A stretch of 64,000 bases of DNA from Cinnamomum chago (lineage: Eukaryota; Streptophyta; Magnoliopsida; Laurales; Lauraceae): assembly GCA_038049695.1 (NCBI GenBank), contig CP142455.1:22915501-22979500 (forward strand), in the 5' to 3' direction. The notes under the pieces are model-generated. The model worked only from the letters and a program-made list of their open reading frames with translations, was not told the origin of the DNA and did not search any database. Positions 14,001-26,700 of this stretch are shown here, one piece after another (position 1 is the first letter of the stretch; each line of letters starts with the position of its first letter). Both the position numbers and the translations under genes were made by a program.

Positions 14001-17000
14001 CATTTTAATCATATATATTAATGTGCTACCACTAAAAGAAGTGTAGAACACAATGGAGCCTTTATTTTCAAGAAAATTAGAGATCTTGCTACAAATATGG
14101 TGGCAGAGTTTTAGAATGTTCATTGAGGGGCTCACTTTATAGCAAATGCATTAGGCCCTTCTTTGTCTTGGGCCTTTCCTTCAATTTACTTTCTTGGTCT
14201 TTTTGTAAGTATGTCTCATACATAAACTATTTCTCTTGTATGCTTTTCTCCAGTTTAATGATATATATATAACTGTCACACCAATAAAAAATTTGCAGAA
14301 CACTAAGGAACACATTTTTTTTCTGAAATGGAAAAACTAAAGAACCTAGCAAGGATGAAAATATCGGTAGCGGCGGGCATAGCGGCCCGCCGCCAAACCG
14401 ATACGAAGCGGGCGATACGTAGCGTATCGGGGATACGTATCGGCGTAGCGGTGCGATTTTAAAAAATCGCCAAAAAAATCTGAAAAAATTCCAGAAAATC
14501 CAGAAAATTGTAAAATGAAAGAAAATGTGGTTCTTTTGAAAAAGTAAGTAAGAAAAGGGGGCGTAGCGGTGCCCTCAATATATGATGTCCTGTATCGCTG
14601 TATAAATAGAAAATAATAGTAATGATTAGTTTTTTCACATGTATTCATGTTTCTTAGTCATGTTAACTTAAAAAGTAATGGAAAGCTAAATAGAAAAAAA
14701 TTAGAACATGAAATAAAGGCATAAGAATTAAGAAGACTTAAGAGTTAGGTCATTAGTGAACATTGAACAATCAAATATCAATACTTCAGCATTCAAGATT
14801 CAAATTCAATCAAGTGAATGAACTATGAAGTGATCAACAATCAACACCAATTTAGAAATGACAAAGGGAGTAGAGAGTTAGTGAAAGAAATAGGAAATTA
14901 GGAATACCTTGATCACCACCAAAAGGGATTTGGGAGACACTTATATTCATACATTTGAACAATATGTAATGTAAACATCATGATGGTACTATTAGAGCCA
15001 AATATCAGTGTTTAATTGTTAGGGTCACTGTGGTGAGACCTAACCCTAAGCATAAAACTTTGGTGATCAAAATTAGCTTAATATGAACATAAACATTATA
15101 TGTTGCATGCATTCATGATAGATCATTCAATATATGAAAAGTACTGATAAAGAGGCCGAGCCCCGAAGGGCTGTCCGACGGCTCTTCGATTTTTTTTTTT
15201 TTTTTTTTTGAACTTACGCAAGATGGACCACAAAGAGGTGAAAACAGCAACCATAGAGGGGAAGAGATGAAAGAGAAGGGTAAAAAACCCTAAAAAGTCC
15301 AAAAGGGGGGGTTTTATAACCCCCCCCCCCCCCCCCCCCCCCCCCACGTGTATCGGCCGCCACGTATCGTGGCGGTATGTATCGGCCGATACTCAAGAGT
15401 ATCGGCCGATACGGGTGCGATACACCCGTGGCGGCCGATAATTTCATTGAAGGCCGATACGCCCGATATATCGGCCGATACACTTCGTATCGGCCGATAT
15501 TTACTTCCATGGAACCTAGTAAAGAAGAATATAATAATTCCAAAAGAACCCAAAAATAATAATAATAATAATAGTAAACCTATTACCAAACTTGAAATAC
15601 TCACCTGGTTAAGCGTCTCCTGCATAGCCAGAATAATAGAAAAGGCAGCCTCAATAGAAGGGCCACTTGGCGTGTTTCCCGGTTCATGGAATGAATCGTT
15701 CAAGTTAAAAGGGCTTGGAGAAGAGGAAGATGTACCAGAAACTTGAGAAGGTTTACCCTTTTGTTTCTTCCCTTTCACAACTGATGAAGGCAATTGTGCT
15801 AATGCCGTCACTGTAACAGACTCGGCGACCTTCCCCGATACAGTATTTACTTGATCTTGCACTTCTCCCTCTCCAGCAGTTAAAGGCTGCTCCAATGCCT
15901 CATTGACACCAACATACTCAACCTGACGAGATTCCTCCACACTCGAAATTTCTGTAGGTAACGAACAGCATTCTTTTGCCATCTCAATGTTTGAAACCTG
16001 GGTGTATGACCTCTCTTTTTTCTCTGCACAGTAATCATGCTCTTCTTTCTCAGACTTGAATTCATTGTGGTGACTCGATCCACTTTCACCCACCACTTTA
16101 ACTTCCAACTCTACACTCTCAACATCATTGCTAATAATCGCATCTTGAACCATTGTTTCTCCCCCTTTTAGGCCTTGCACAAAATGGGTCTTCTCAGAGG
16201 ATGGAACAGCTGCAGATATTATTTCTGATGGGGTTACCAGGTGAGTTGGGTGTTTGAAAGTGATAGGAGGATTTGGCACCGCAGGAATGTCATTCTCCCC
16301 GACTTTTGTTTCTCCTTTTGCAGACCTGTCATCTGAGGAAGGGACAACAGGGACATTCATGGGAACAGAATCAACACTCCTTTCAACAGAACAATCAAGA
16401 ACCGGTTGGTCAGGAAAACGATCACCAAGTGGGGGAATCTGCTCAAAGCCATTTGATGGGCATCTAAAACCCGAAAGTCTTCCTGACAACCTTGGACTCA
16501 ATGGAAGAGGGGGAGATGCAGCATGAACATTATTTGCATCAGCACTTGGATTAGATTCCACAGCTAAAGCTGCTGCTTCAAGGCTAGGAAGCTCTGCAGC
16601 ACCTGAGAAAGCAGGATATCTAGTTGCAGGTGTGCTCTCGGAACTGCTTAAAGGTGGTTTTGATGTGGCACTTCCTACAGGCATCTCAAGTGGAGTATTA
16701 CCTTGAGATGGATCCAACACACTGAATCTATTCAAAATGGGTGCATCAAAAACCTGAGATATACAGGAATCATTATCGATTCCAGTATTCTCCACCGGCG
16801 GTGGCAAGCACTGAGACAAATCCAAAGCATACTGTTGAATGGCCTGTGTCTGGACACAGTATACCGGAACAAAATGGTCCTCATCTGAGGAGCAGTCACT
16901 CGTTCCAGTAAGACTCAAAATAGGCATAGTGACTGTAAACTCTGCTATGTAATCCATGCGTGTTGCCGCTGGATATGGACCATATTCTATATGTACAGCA

Positions 17001-17682
17001 TATATCGCATTCCTCTTCGCATTAGCAAGTAAAATAAGACCCGCACGAGGCAACACCACAACTTGGTTGAAAAAGGCCTCTTCAGCACGAGGTTCAGCAG
17101 AGCTCTTCAAGTCAAGACTCTGAGTACACTGCCATGATTCTGCATCACTGGGCAATAACCAGCCTTCTTCACTTGCTGAAGCCCACATCTTCACTTCTCG
17201 GTTAAGATGACCCTACAAATGAATTCAAAAAATACTCAACACCCAGTGCCTGGACAGAGTCTTATCAGCTATGATGCACGGATACTTCAAAATGGGCAAC
17301 ATATCATGTCGTATCGTATCCGATACTTCACTTTTTACATATAAGATCCGTGTCCCTGCCGCATCTGTGCCGTATCTGGGCTTCATAGCTTATCAGATCT
17401 TTGTATTGACTTTTGTGGAACTGGAATTCTAAGTGCAAATGATAAGGCCTCTTTTGTAAAAACAAAATTAAAATAAAGTCTTCAAATATTTTGAGGACCA
17501 TAGACTTGTCCACAGGCCAAGCTGGCTCAATGGCCTTTGGGTTTGGGTGATTAAGGCCAAGGATCAGATCCATACTTTTTTCAGAAAAACAGCATAGACG
17601 AGTCGGTCACATTAAATGATTTTACAACATATCATATTTGAGGCAACCCAACCCAGATTGATGCACAATAATGATTTTTGTG

Positions 17683-17723
<41 letters not shown>

Positions 17724-20700
17724 TTGTCATAAATGAAGCACTGCCCATTTATCTGTAGTAGAAAAATACATGGGCAAAACTTAAAAAAACTTGAGCTAAA
17801 GTTTTTCACTTTAGCGTTCCTACAATTGCTACAAAAACTCAAGTTTTTTTTTATTAGGCCCAATAGATAATAAATAGGTCCAACTGAGGTGGTACCACAC
17901 CCTACCCACTGAAGCCCCAGTCTAGAACCCGAAAGAACGTGAAGATAAACTGAACACATTTGCATTTTTTTTTAATGATACAATTGCATATTAATTACTG
18001 AGCAGTGAGGTTCGAAGACAGCCCATACCGCTGTGATAAGAACAATGTGATCAGGGCGATGATATGCTCTCAAGAAAATGGCAGAGTTAACAGGTTTGCC
18101 ATCATGTGGCCTCAGCGTCGCAAGGGGCAACGCCTTCCGGTCTTCCCATATCTTCACCTGATGTACAGAAGAGAATTCCATAAAGCATTTCAAAACATAC
18201 AAAAATAAATAAATAAATAAAGATTATATTTCATGGTCCCAAAAAATTCACAATATGAAAACCAATAGTTAGTATACAAACTAGATCCTGATAGTCTGAT
18301 ACACAGCTTTGCTGTCCAGTTAAAACGGCACCAGTATTTGGAGAAACAAAACCATCAGATCCTTCCTTTTCAAAAGTCAAAAGTTAAAGACAAAAGAAAA
18401 GGTAAAAAACAGCTTAAAAGGGCAAAAGGTAAAAATAGCCATCCCACCTTCAAAAACATTATAACTTTCGGGACCCCTTTACATTTTTAAATTCTGGTGC
18501 TGGTCTCCATGCCAGTCAGGACCGGGATGAGTCCGTGCCGGTCTGTGCCACCCGTGCAGGACCAGTACAACCATGCCGGTCCTAAAAGATGTCAAAAAAA
18601 TCTTCAAAAATCTAAAAAAAGAAAAAAGAAAAAATAGAAAACTAGTAAAAAAGTATTAAAATTGAGTTATTTAACAAATACTCAATCCAAATAGAGTGAT
18701 ATTTAGTGTTGTTAAGCACTAAGTCGCTGACAGTGTAACATATAACTACTAGTTTTTAAGAGGCAAAATTATCCTTTTTTATCTTTCAAATTAAGGGAGA
18801 AGTCATTTTCTTATAGGTAAATTGGTATAAAAAAAATAATTTTAAAATAATTTTAAAAAAAAAAACACTAAGGGAGTGTATAACTAGTATAATTTTTAAG
18901 GATAAATGACAAAAATAACTTTCGTTTAAGCTTACAAAGTTTGATAACTCAAGTCATTTGAGTTTCTTTTTAAGGAGAAATTGGTAAAGGGACATTTTAA
19001 TAAAAACACAGAATATAATGGCCCATTTTGAGAATATGTGAAAATAAAGGGCCCTATGTGTAAAAATCTCTAAGAAAGTAAGGAAAAGAAATCTCATAGT
19101 GACGGGATTCAAACACGTACAGAGCTAGATCAGTCACAGCATCCCATCCACTGAGTTATAGCATGTTTCATGTTCATGCATGCATGTTTAGGTTCCGGCA
19201 CAGCTTTTTACTGGTGCCGATGCCAGATCCATTTCAGACCTGACCAACACCAGGTAGACTAGTCCAAGTCAACTTGGTGCTGACCTGAATTTAAAACCAT
19301 GCCCCTTTAGCACCACTTCTTGATAATGGAGTATGCTCCACCTCTCCAAATCCGGGCAACAGGGCGGCCATTGATATAATCCAAGCCCACACACCAACCC
19401 CCAATCCCCATTCTGATATCAGTGTGCCACCATATACATGCAGATAGTCCAAATCAACTGATAGCATGAATTCGGGATTCTCGCCTTGCCCACAGTAGAA
19501 ATGGCCAGGGCTAAAAACGGGCTGGTCTGCACATGTGGACCACACAACATATTGATGGTGTATAATATTGACTTTATACATCCAATGATTTATGCACAAG
19601 TGACATGTCACCTATGTCTTGAGTGGAATGAATGCAATAAAAAAATATATATAAACGAATAAGCCAAGAAATGAGATGTGAGTGGGCTTAGTAATACTCC
19701 TAACAATAGAGCATTTCGAAAAATATAAATATTGAAATAACCATTTCAAGAACCAAATTTTAAAGCAAGGAATCAACATAAAAAGGATAAGACAGGAAAA
19801 AACACTCTACGGTGCAAATACAAACCGTGCCATCTGTTGATGCTGAAACCAGACGTGTAGTCATCCATTGACACATTGACAAATCAGTAACTTCTCCTTC
19901 ATGTTTACCAATGAACTGAACTCCGTCAACCAGCTTCTCGACAGGGCACTTGAGAGGCTCCTCCGCTGACATCAATTCACTTTTTCCAACCTTCATCGTA
20001 TCTATTTTAAGCACATGTTTCCCAATCCCAACAACCAAAATCTCCTGTAAATTAGCGTTCAGGGTAGATGGTTGAGAGCTTTTCAAAACAAGATGGAACT
20101 TTATTACAAAGCAGAACTACCACTATCATGAATAGAAAGATAAGTTACAGAGTCTTGATGCACCAAAACATGTATAACGCTCTTTACTGTCAGACATTCA
20201 CAGTGCCTACAGTTCAATGACCCAGACTTGGAACAGATAGTTCCCTTCCCCCCCCCCCCCCCCGCGCCATGGGTGAATGATACCCCAATAACTTTCCTCA
20301 TTCAAGATGATGATCAATTGATTATCCAATGTTTGGTCTTATAGTCAAAATAATACAGCTTTTCCTAATCGCCAGTTCATAGGACGATGATTGTATGGTA
20401 GCATCTTCCAATCTGAAGGAGTTTCCAGACATTGCTCCACAGTTAGACTTAGGCCCTTGAATATAATTGTCTGCTTCGCAGGACCAACAACCAAGGGCCC
20501 CAATTTAACAGATGGATGCATCCGGAACCCGATGTATGCCCTTTAACTCCAATATAATTTATACCAGATAAAAGCCTTGCAAACAAAAAGACCTAAGTGA
20601 GAAACTATATCTTATGCTATGAGAAATAGTGCCACAGTTTTCTTACTTGTTTATGAGAGTGCCAACAGACTCGCGGAAGGAATGATTCACCATCTCCTGT

Positions 20701-23700
20701 TATCTGAAGCGCAACAATGACTTTTCCAGTAATCTGAGGTTTATCTTCATCATCAGGGCCTTCATTAATCTTCCACACAAAAATCCTACCATCTGTACTC
20801 GCACTGAATAACAAAATTCAAACAAATTTACCTTTATAATCAGAAGAAATCTTTGATGTTTACCAATATAATCAGAAGAAATCTTTGATGCAAAGAAATG
20901 GACAAGATACAATGATCACAGAAACAAATAAAGTAGCCTCTCAGCTGACAACCAAAGGCGGTTGATAGTAGTTGAAGTAATGCATCAAATACAATGAGAC
21001 ATGATGTTCATGCCTCATGGTGCATTTACTCGGGTTGCATTCTGATCATTTTTTAAACAGTTGAAAGGAAACCGCACTGTGTCCCATGCAGATACTCTAT
21101 AACTAGTATCAACATTCATGTCGAAATGATATGGATTTGGTATTCTACATGAATATAAGTATTTAGAAGCAACACTAATAAAAAAAAGTATTTAAAAATT
21201 TGATGATGAGATAAAGAAAAAGGGGTATATACAATTACCTGGCCAAAAGGTGAATGTCCTCAGCAAAAAAGGCCATGTCAGTGACTCTCTGTGAGTGGAA
21301 AAAACACAGAATCATCAAAAAGAAATATTGGAATTGCAAAGATCCAAACCTCAGCAACAGAAGCTCTAGGGACATCATATTATAATGATAAATAATATAT
21401 GAAACCCTGGTTCAAACCTAATAGGCTAACACCATATTGACTAATGGCTTGTGCTTAACTATTTAGACAGTGCAAATACATGAACACGCAAGCACACCAA
21501 TGCACGATGAATTCCGTGCACACCTCATAGTGGGGACCTGATGGTCCATCCGAATGGATCACACATGGAACCCAACCCCTCCCCCCCGGGTTGTCTCTCT
21601 CCCTCTCCTTCCCACCATTTCCACCGTGATAGTCACCTATGACCTAAGCCCTGGGTTTGGCTATCCAAATGGACCGAACCGTTGGATCGACTGTACACCC
21701 GTTTTGATGGTGCGAATTTGTGGGCTGTTGATTTAAGGGTTAGGATGATCATGTGAGTCCCTATCACCATATGCTGTTAGGCCCCACCCAGATCTTCCGA
21801 TCCCCCTGGTCTCATCTCCAGCTGGGCCCCACAGTGAGGTGGGCATGGAAGGCTCCAGTGCACCACACGCAGGTGATCAAGACTGTATACGTACATGCCT
21901 TCCATGCACACAGGTGACAAGGACTGTAAACATACATGTGCACATATATGCACCCGCTATGTTTTATAGTGGTTTTTTAACATCTGTTATCATTGAAAAT
22001 ACGCTATTTTATACTTTTGGCACACTAGACTAGTAAGTGTGTATTATTCGAGCGAGCATACTGTTAACATATACTAGTACACATTAGCTTCAATGAGATT
22101 CTTAGTTTCCTCATTTATCCTCCATATGTAATCTATATATTGATGTAATTCTTTGTGATAAATCTGCACACACATCTACAGTTCTCTCCTAGGATCTCTA
22201 CATAGTTTAGAACCTCAGAACAATCTCAGCCATCAATTAAACTTGAGAGTAAGCCAATCAAATCATCTTAAACCCTTGCTGAGCCCCCAATCAAGGAGCA
22301 TAGAATCAATAGTGCAACTCAAAATCCAAAAACCCAGTCTCCGTTCCCATCACCTGAATACCACTTCTTTCACTCTTGGTCTGATCCATTTGCTTGCCAC
22401 CACTGACTCTAGCTACAATCTATTCTTGTCGTATACCAACGAGTTGGACACCATCCCTCTTTTTTTTCTGGCATTGTGACTTCTCCTCATCCATTTGGAA
22501 TCACTCCATCAAGTTATGTGGCTTATCTTGGCATGTGCATCGTTCTATGGTCCATTTAGAAAGAGAATAATGATTGTATCTTCAGTGCATTTGCAACTTC
22601 AGTGGAAGATCTCATCTCTACCGTGAAGCGAGTTGGCAAGTGGTCTCTCTGAGAGAGTTTTGAGGGGCTCAAGATCATAAATTTCTTGTACAATTGAGAC
22701 ATGCATGAAGTTCATGAGCAAAAAGGAGAAGAGAGTGGTGTCTTGGACCTGTGCATGAAGTTTGGGACTCAAGTTCGTGAAGTTCAATGTGGATGTGGCC
22801 ATGAGGGGTAAGACTATGCCAGCTGTTATTGGGGTGTCCTCCATAATACTAGTGGAGAGGTCTTAATTATTAACTATGTTTTCTGCCCCTATGGAGGAGA
22901 AACAGTCCACCAAAGCTGAAGTATGCGCTAATATATAAGCCTTGTTAAGTGGGTGTCCTCTCCCATAATGCGCCCTTGGAGACTGCATTTTCTCTCTTCC
23001 CTCATCCATTGATGTGGCTTTCTACCATATGGGGAAGAAAGCTAATTAAGTGGCAGACTCTCTAGCCAAACAATGGGTTGATAGGATCTCTATGGTTGTT
23101 GGTCATTTGAAGTAACTTCGTGATGTTAGTTTTGGATAGCCATTTCTTGGTATTTTATATCTAGTGGAAATGAGCTCTTTGTAATTGGTTTTTCCTATCT
23201 GATAAGTTTTTCCAAATTCCAACTGCCGATTAAATATATAAAATTAAAATTACTATGTTGGCCATCCACAAGCAACCCCGAATACATGATCATCATCATC
23301 AAAGCCTTGTTCCAACTATGGTGGGGGTCACTACGTGAATTCTGTTTCTCCATTCGGATTAATCCAGAGCCAAATCCTCAAATAGGGTGCACTTCTTCAA
23401 ATATATCCGTACTACTTCCATCCATGTCCTCTTTGGACTACCCATTTTCCATGGTGAGCTAAGAACCTACATAGAAAAACTTCTCCTCAACAATGTTGTT
23501 GCTGGCCTGCACTGGACATGTCCAATCCATCTCAAACGAATCACTCTTAATTTATCACCTATTGATGCTACCCCTAAATGCTCCAGAAAACACTCATTTC
23601 TAATTTTATCTTTCCTAGTTTACCATACATCCATCTCAACTTTCTCATCTCTAATACACTCACTTTATGCATGAGTTGTTTCTTGATTTGCTAACATTCA

Positions 23701-26700
23701 GCTCCAACGATCAGACAGTAACTGAAATTAAGAAATACTAATCTGTTAATATACTTGTTCAGACAGACACTAAGGACCAGATGATGTATATAATCTTATT
23801 TCAGCAATCACATACTAGCACTATTATTGTACAGCATAACAGCTGTTATAATTAATTTAATCTGTGTTTTGTTTAAATACTTTATCTTGTTTATATTTGT
23901 AATGCAATATTCTCAATCTAGATGCAATTAAAGGTTTATGCTAATCCAGGTTAACAAAGTAAACAGAAATAATCAGAAAATCAGGGATCTATTCTCCTGA
24001 GTATTTTATGTAAAAACTGGTGTCATTGAAACAAACTGCTGAAATTAAGAGAGTTCTTCACCTTCCAGTTTTTTCTAGAATCTATTTTTAAACTACTGGT
24101 CTTTTTATTATGATTTATTCCAAGATATTAAATAAATAATGCAAAATATGTATGTCACAAACTTAGTGCCAAAATATAAATTTAATACAATAAATTGGTT
24201 AAATTCAGATTTGTTTTATTCTGTCCACTTAGGTGCAAAGAACAAGAATGCGTTCAGTGTTTGTACTGTATTTTGTCAAATCCAGATCAAGTGCTATATA
24301 AGGATCTTATGTATCCAATATTAATCAATTCTAAATGAATGATTAATATAATGAATTACAAGTTACCATTAAAAAAAAGGATTAATATAATGAAATACTA
24401 GAAGATAATTATAAAAGAAAACTATATTAAATTAAACAATGAGATTTCGACTACAATAGGTAACAGTATGTGACAACAATGAATATAATGTTTACAGCAA
24501 ACCATATGCAATAGTAGTATGAACGATTAGATGCAAAACATATGCTGTGAATGAATATAAACATGATTGATTGCAAACTACCACAATTAAATGAAGCGAC
24601 TATTAGATGTAAATAATCATTAAATGTGAATAAAGACTATGAATGAATAATCTAATGTCAACTGAAATTATCTACCTGGTTATGACTCCAAAGTTTGCTA
24701 TGATTCCTTTGGTCCAAAGCTTTTGTTCCATCGTGTTCTCCATTTAGTCACTAGTGTATGTCGTTAGCACTGTGTGGTGGTGCTAAATGCAGTATTTAGT
24801 GTTCTTAAAAGAGAGTGGGATGAATTTGGAGAAAGAATAGCAATTAATATTGAATGATTCGGCCTAATCCAGGATGAAATAGAAGTTTTTGACTTTAATG
24901 ACAAGCTGTCAGCTTGGATGTTAAGATTCTAGCTGTCCATATCAAAATTTGCTATTTTTAACTAAAGCACTAAGGCTAATAGCATACATTTTAATGTGAC
25001 AGAAAATGTCAAATGAATGGAGAAGAAGTGTTTTAGTACCTATTTACAAGAACAAAGGAGATATACAAAACTATACCAATTATCGTGGAATTAAACTCAT
25101 GAGTCACACTATGAAACTATGGGAGAGAGTAATAGAGCAAACACTTAGACAAAAGATCAAGATATCTGAAAATCAATTTGGTTACATGCGAGGGAGGTCA
25201 ACTATGGAAGCTATCTTCTCACTTGGGCAATTAATGGAAAAATATCGAGCAAAGAGGAAAAATCTGCATATGGTCTTCATCATCTATAAAAAGCTTACAA
25301 TAAGGTACCTAGAGATTTAATTTGGTGGGTTTTAAATAACAAGAGTGTTCCAAGAGGTTATATTGAACCCATTAAAGACATGTATGAAGGAACGGTAACA
25401 AGTGTGAGAACTACTTGTGAGAACAGGTGAGTTTCCAGTGACCATAGTTTTGCATCAGGGTCAGCCTTAAGCCCTTATCTCTTTACACTAATTATGAATG
25501 AGTTAACTACTCATATTCAAGATGAGATAACTTTGTGTAAGTTGTTTGCAAATGCTATTATGTCGGTGGATGAATTGAGAGATAGTGTGAATGCAAAACC
25601 TGAAAGATGGTGGGAGGCCTTGGAACTCAAAGACTTTAAAATAAGTCGTACAAAGGCAGAATATATGAATTGCAACTTCAATGGGCATACACAGAGTTGA
25701 ATCTACTATGAGAATTGCAACTTGAGTACCACAAATAGACTCTTTCCAATACCTTCACTCGATAATTAGTAAGGATGGAGAGGTTGAGAAAGATGTTGAA
25801 CATAAGATAAAAGAGGGATGGCTGAAGTGGAGACTTGTTTTTTGAGTGCTTTGTGATCGACGCATGCCAACAAGATTGAAGGGTAAATTTTATAGGACAC
25901 CGATTAAACCAACTATGACCTTTGGAGTAGAATGTTGGTCAATCAAGAAGCAACACGTGCACAAAATTGGTGTATCAAATATGAGAATGTTGACGTGGAT
26001 GTGTGGTACAACTAGGAAAGATAAAATAAGAAATGAGCACTTTCGAAAGTATGTAGACGTAGCATCAATAGATGATAAAGTAAGAGAAACCTGTTTGAGA
26101 TGGTCTAGACATGTCCAACACAAGCCAAGAACAGGCGCCGGTGAGAAAAAACTTTACTATGCAGATTGATGGCCCACCATGGGAAAAGGATAGGCCAAAG
26201 AGGACATAGATGGAAGTAGTTAAAATAGATCTGAAGAAGTACACTCTATCTGAAGATTTGGTTCAAGATAGATCGGAATGGAGAACCATTATTCATGTAG
26301 CCGACCCCAACATAGTGGTGACAAGGCTTTGATGATGATGATGATGATCTCTTAGTAATTTTTTACGAATTATTCATCAGCTAAATATCCACCAATTATC
26401 CTTGATGTCTAAGTCAGAATTTACATTGTTGTGTTTTAGACTATGATGCACGGATACTTCAAAATGGGCAGCGTATCGTGTCGTATCATATCCAATACTT
26501 CACTTTTTATATGTAAAATCCGTGTCCCTGTCGTGTCTATGGCGTGTCCTTGCCGTATCCATGCCGTATCTGGGCATCATAGGTTTTAGAATTGGTTTAG
26601 GATTCTTAGTGACCAAGTTTGCATCTAGAGGCTAAGAACCTGGCCCTTGATATTGCCAGTTCACATTTTTAAGAGATTTGAAATATCATTACACAGTGTT

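Noticed and set aside
17683..17723. (ATC)n tract as a CRISPR-like or functional repeat
   Set aside because: It is a simple microsatellite without spacers.
21540..21840. Another foldback MITE copy in VCS intron 1
   Set aside because: Words such as GTTGGATCGACTGT and CCAAATGGACCG resemble the intron 9 MITE arms, but I could not find ends or inverted arms.
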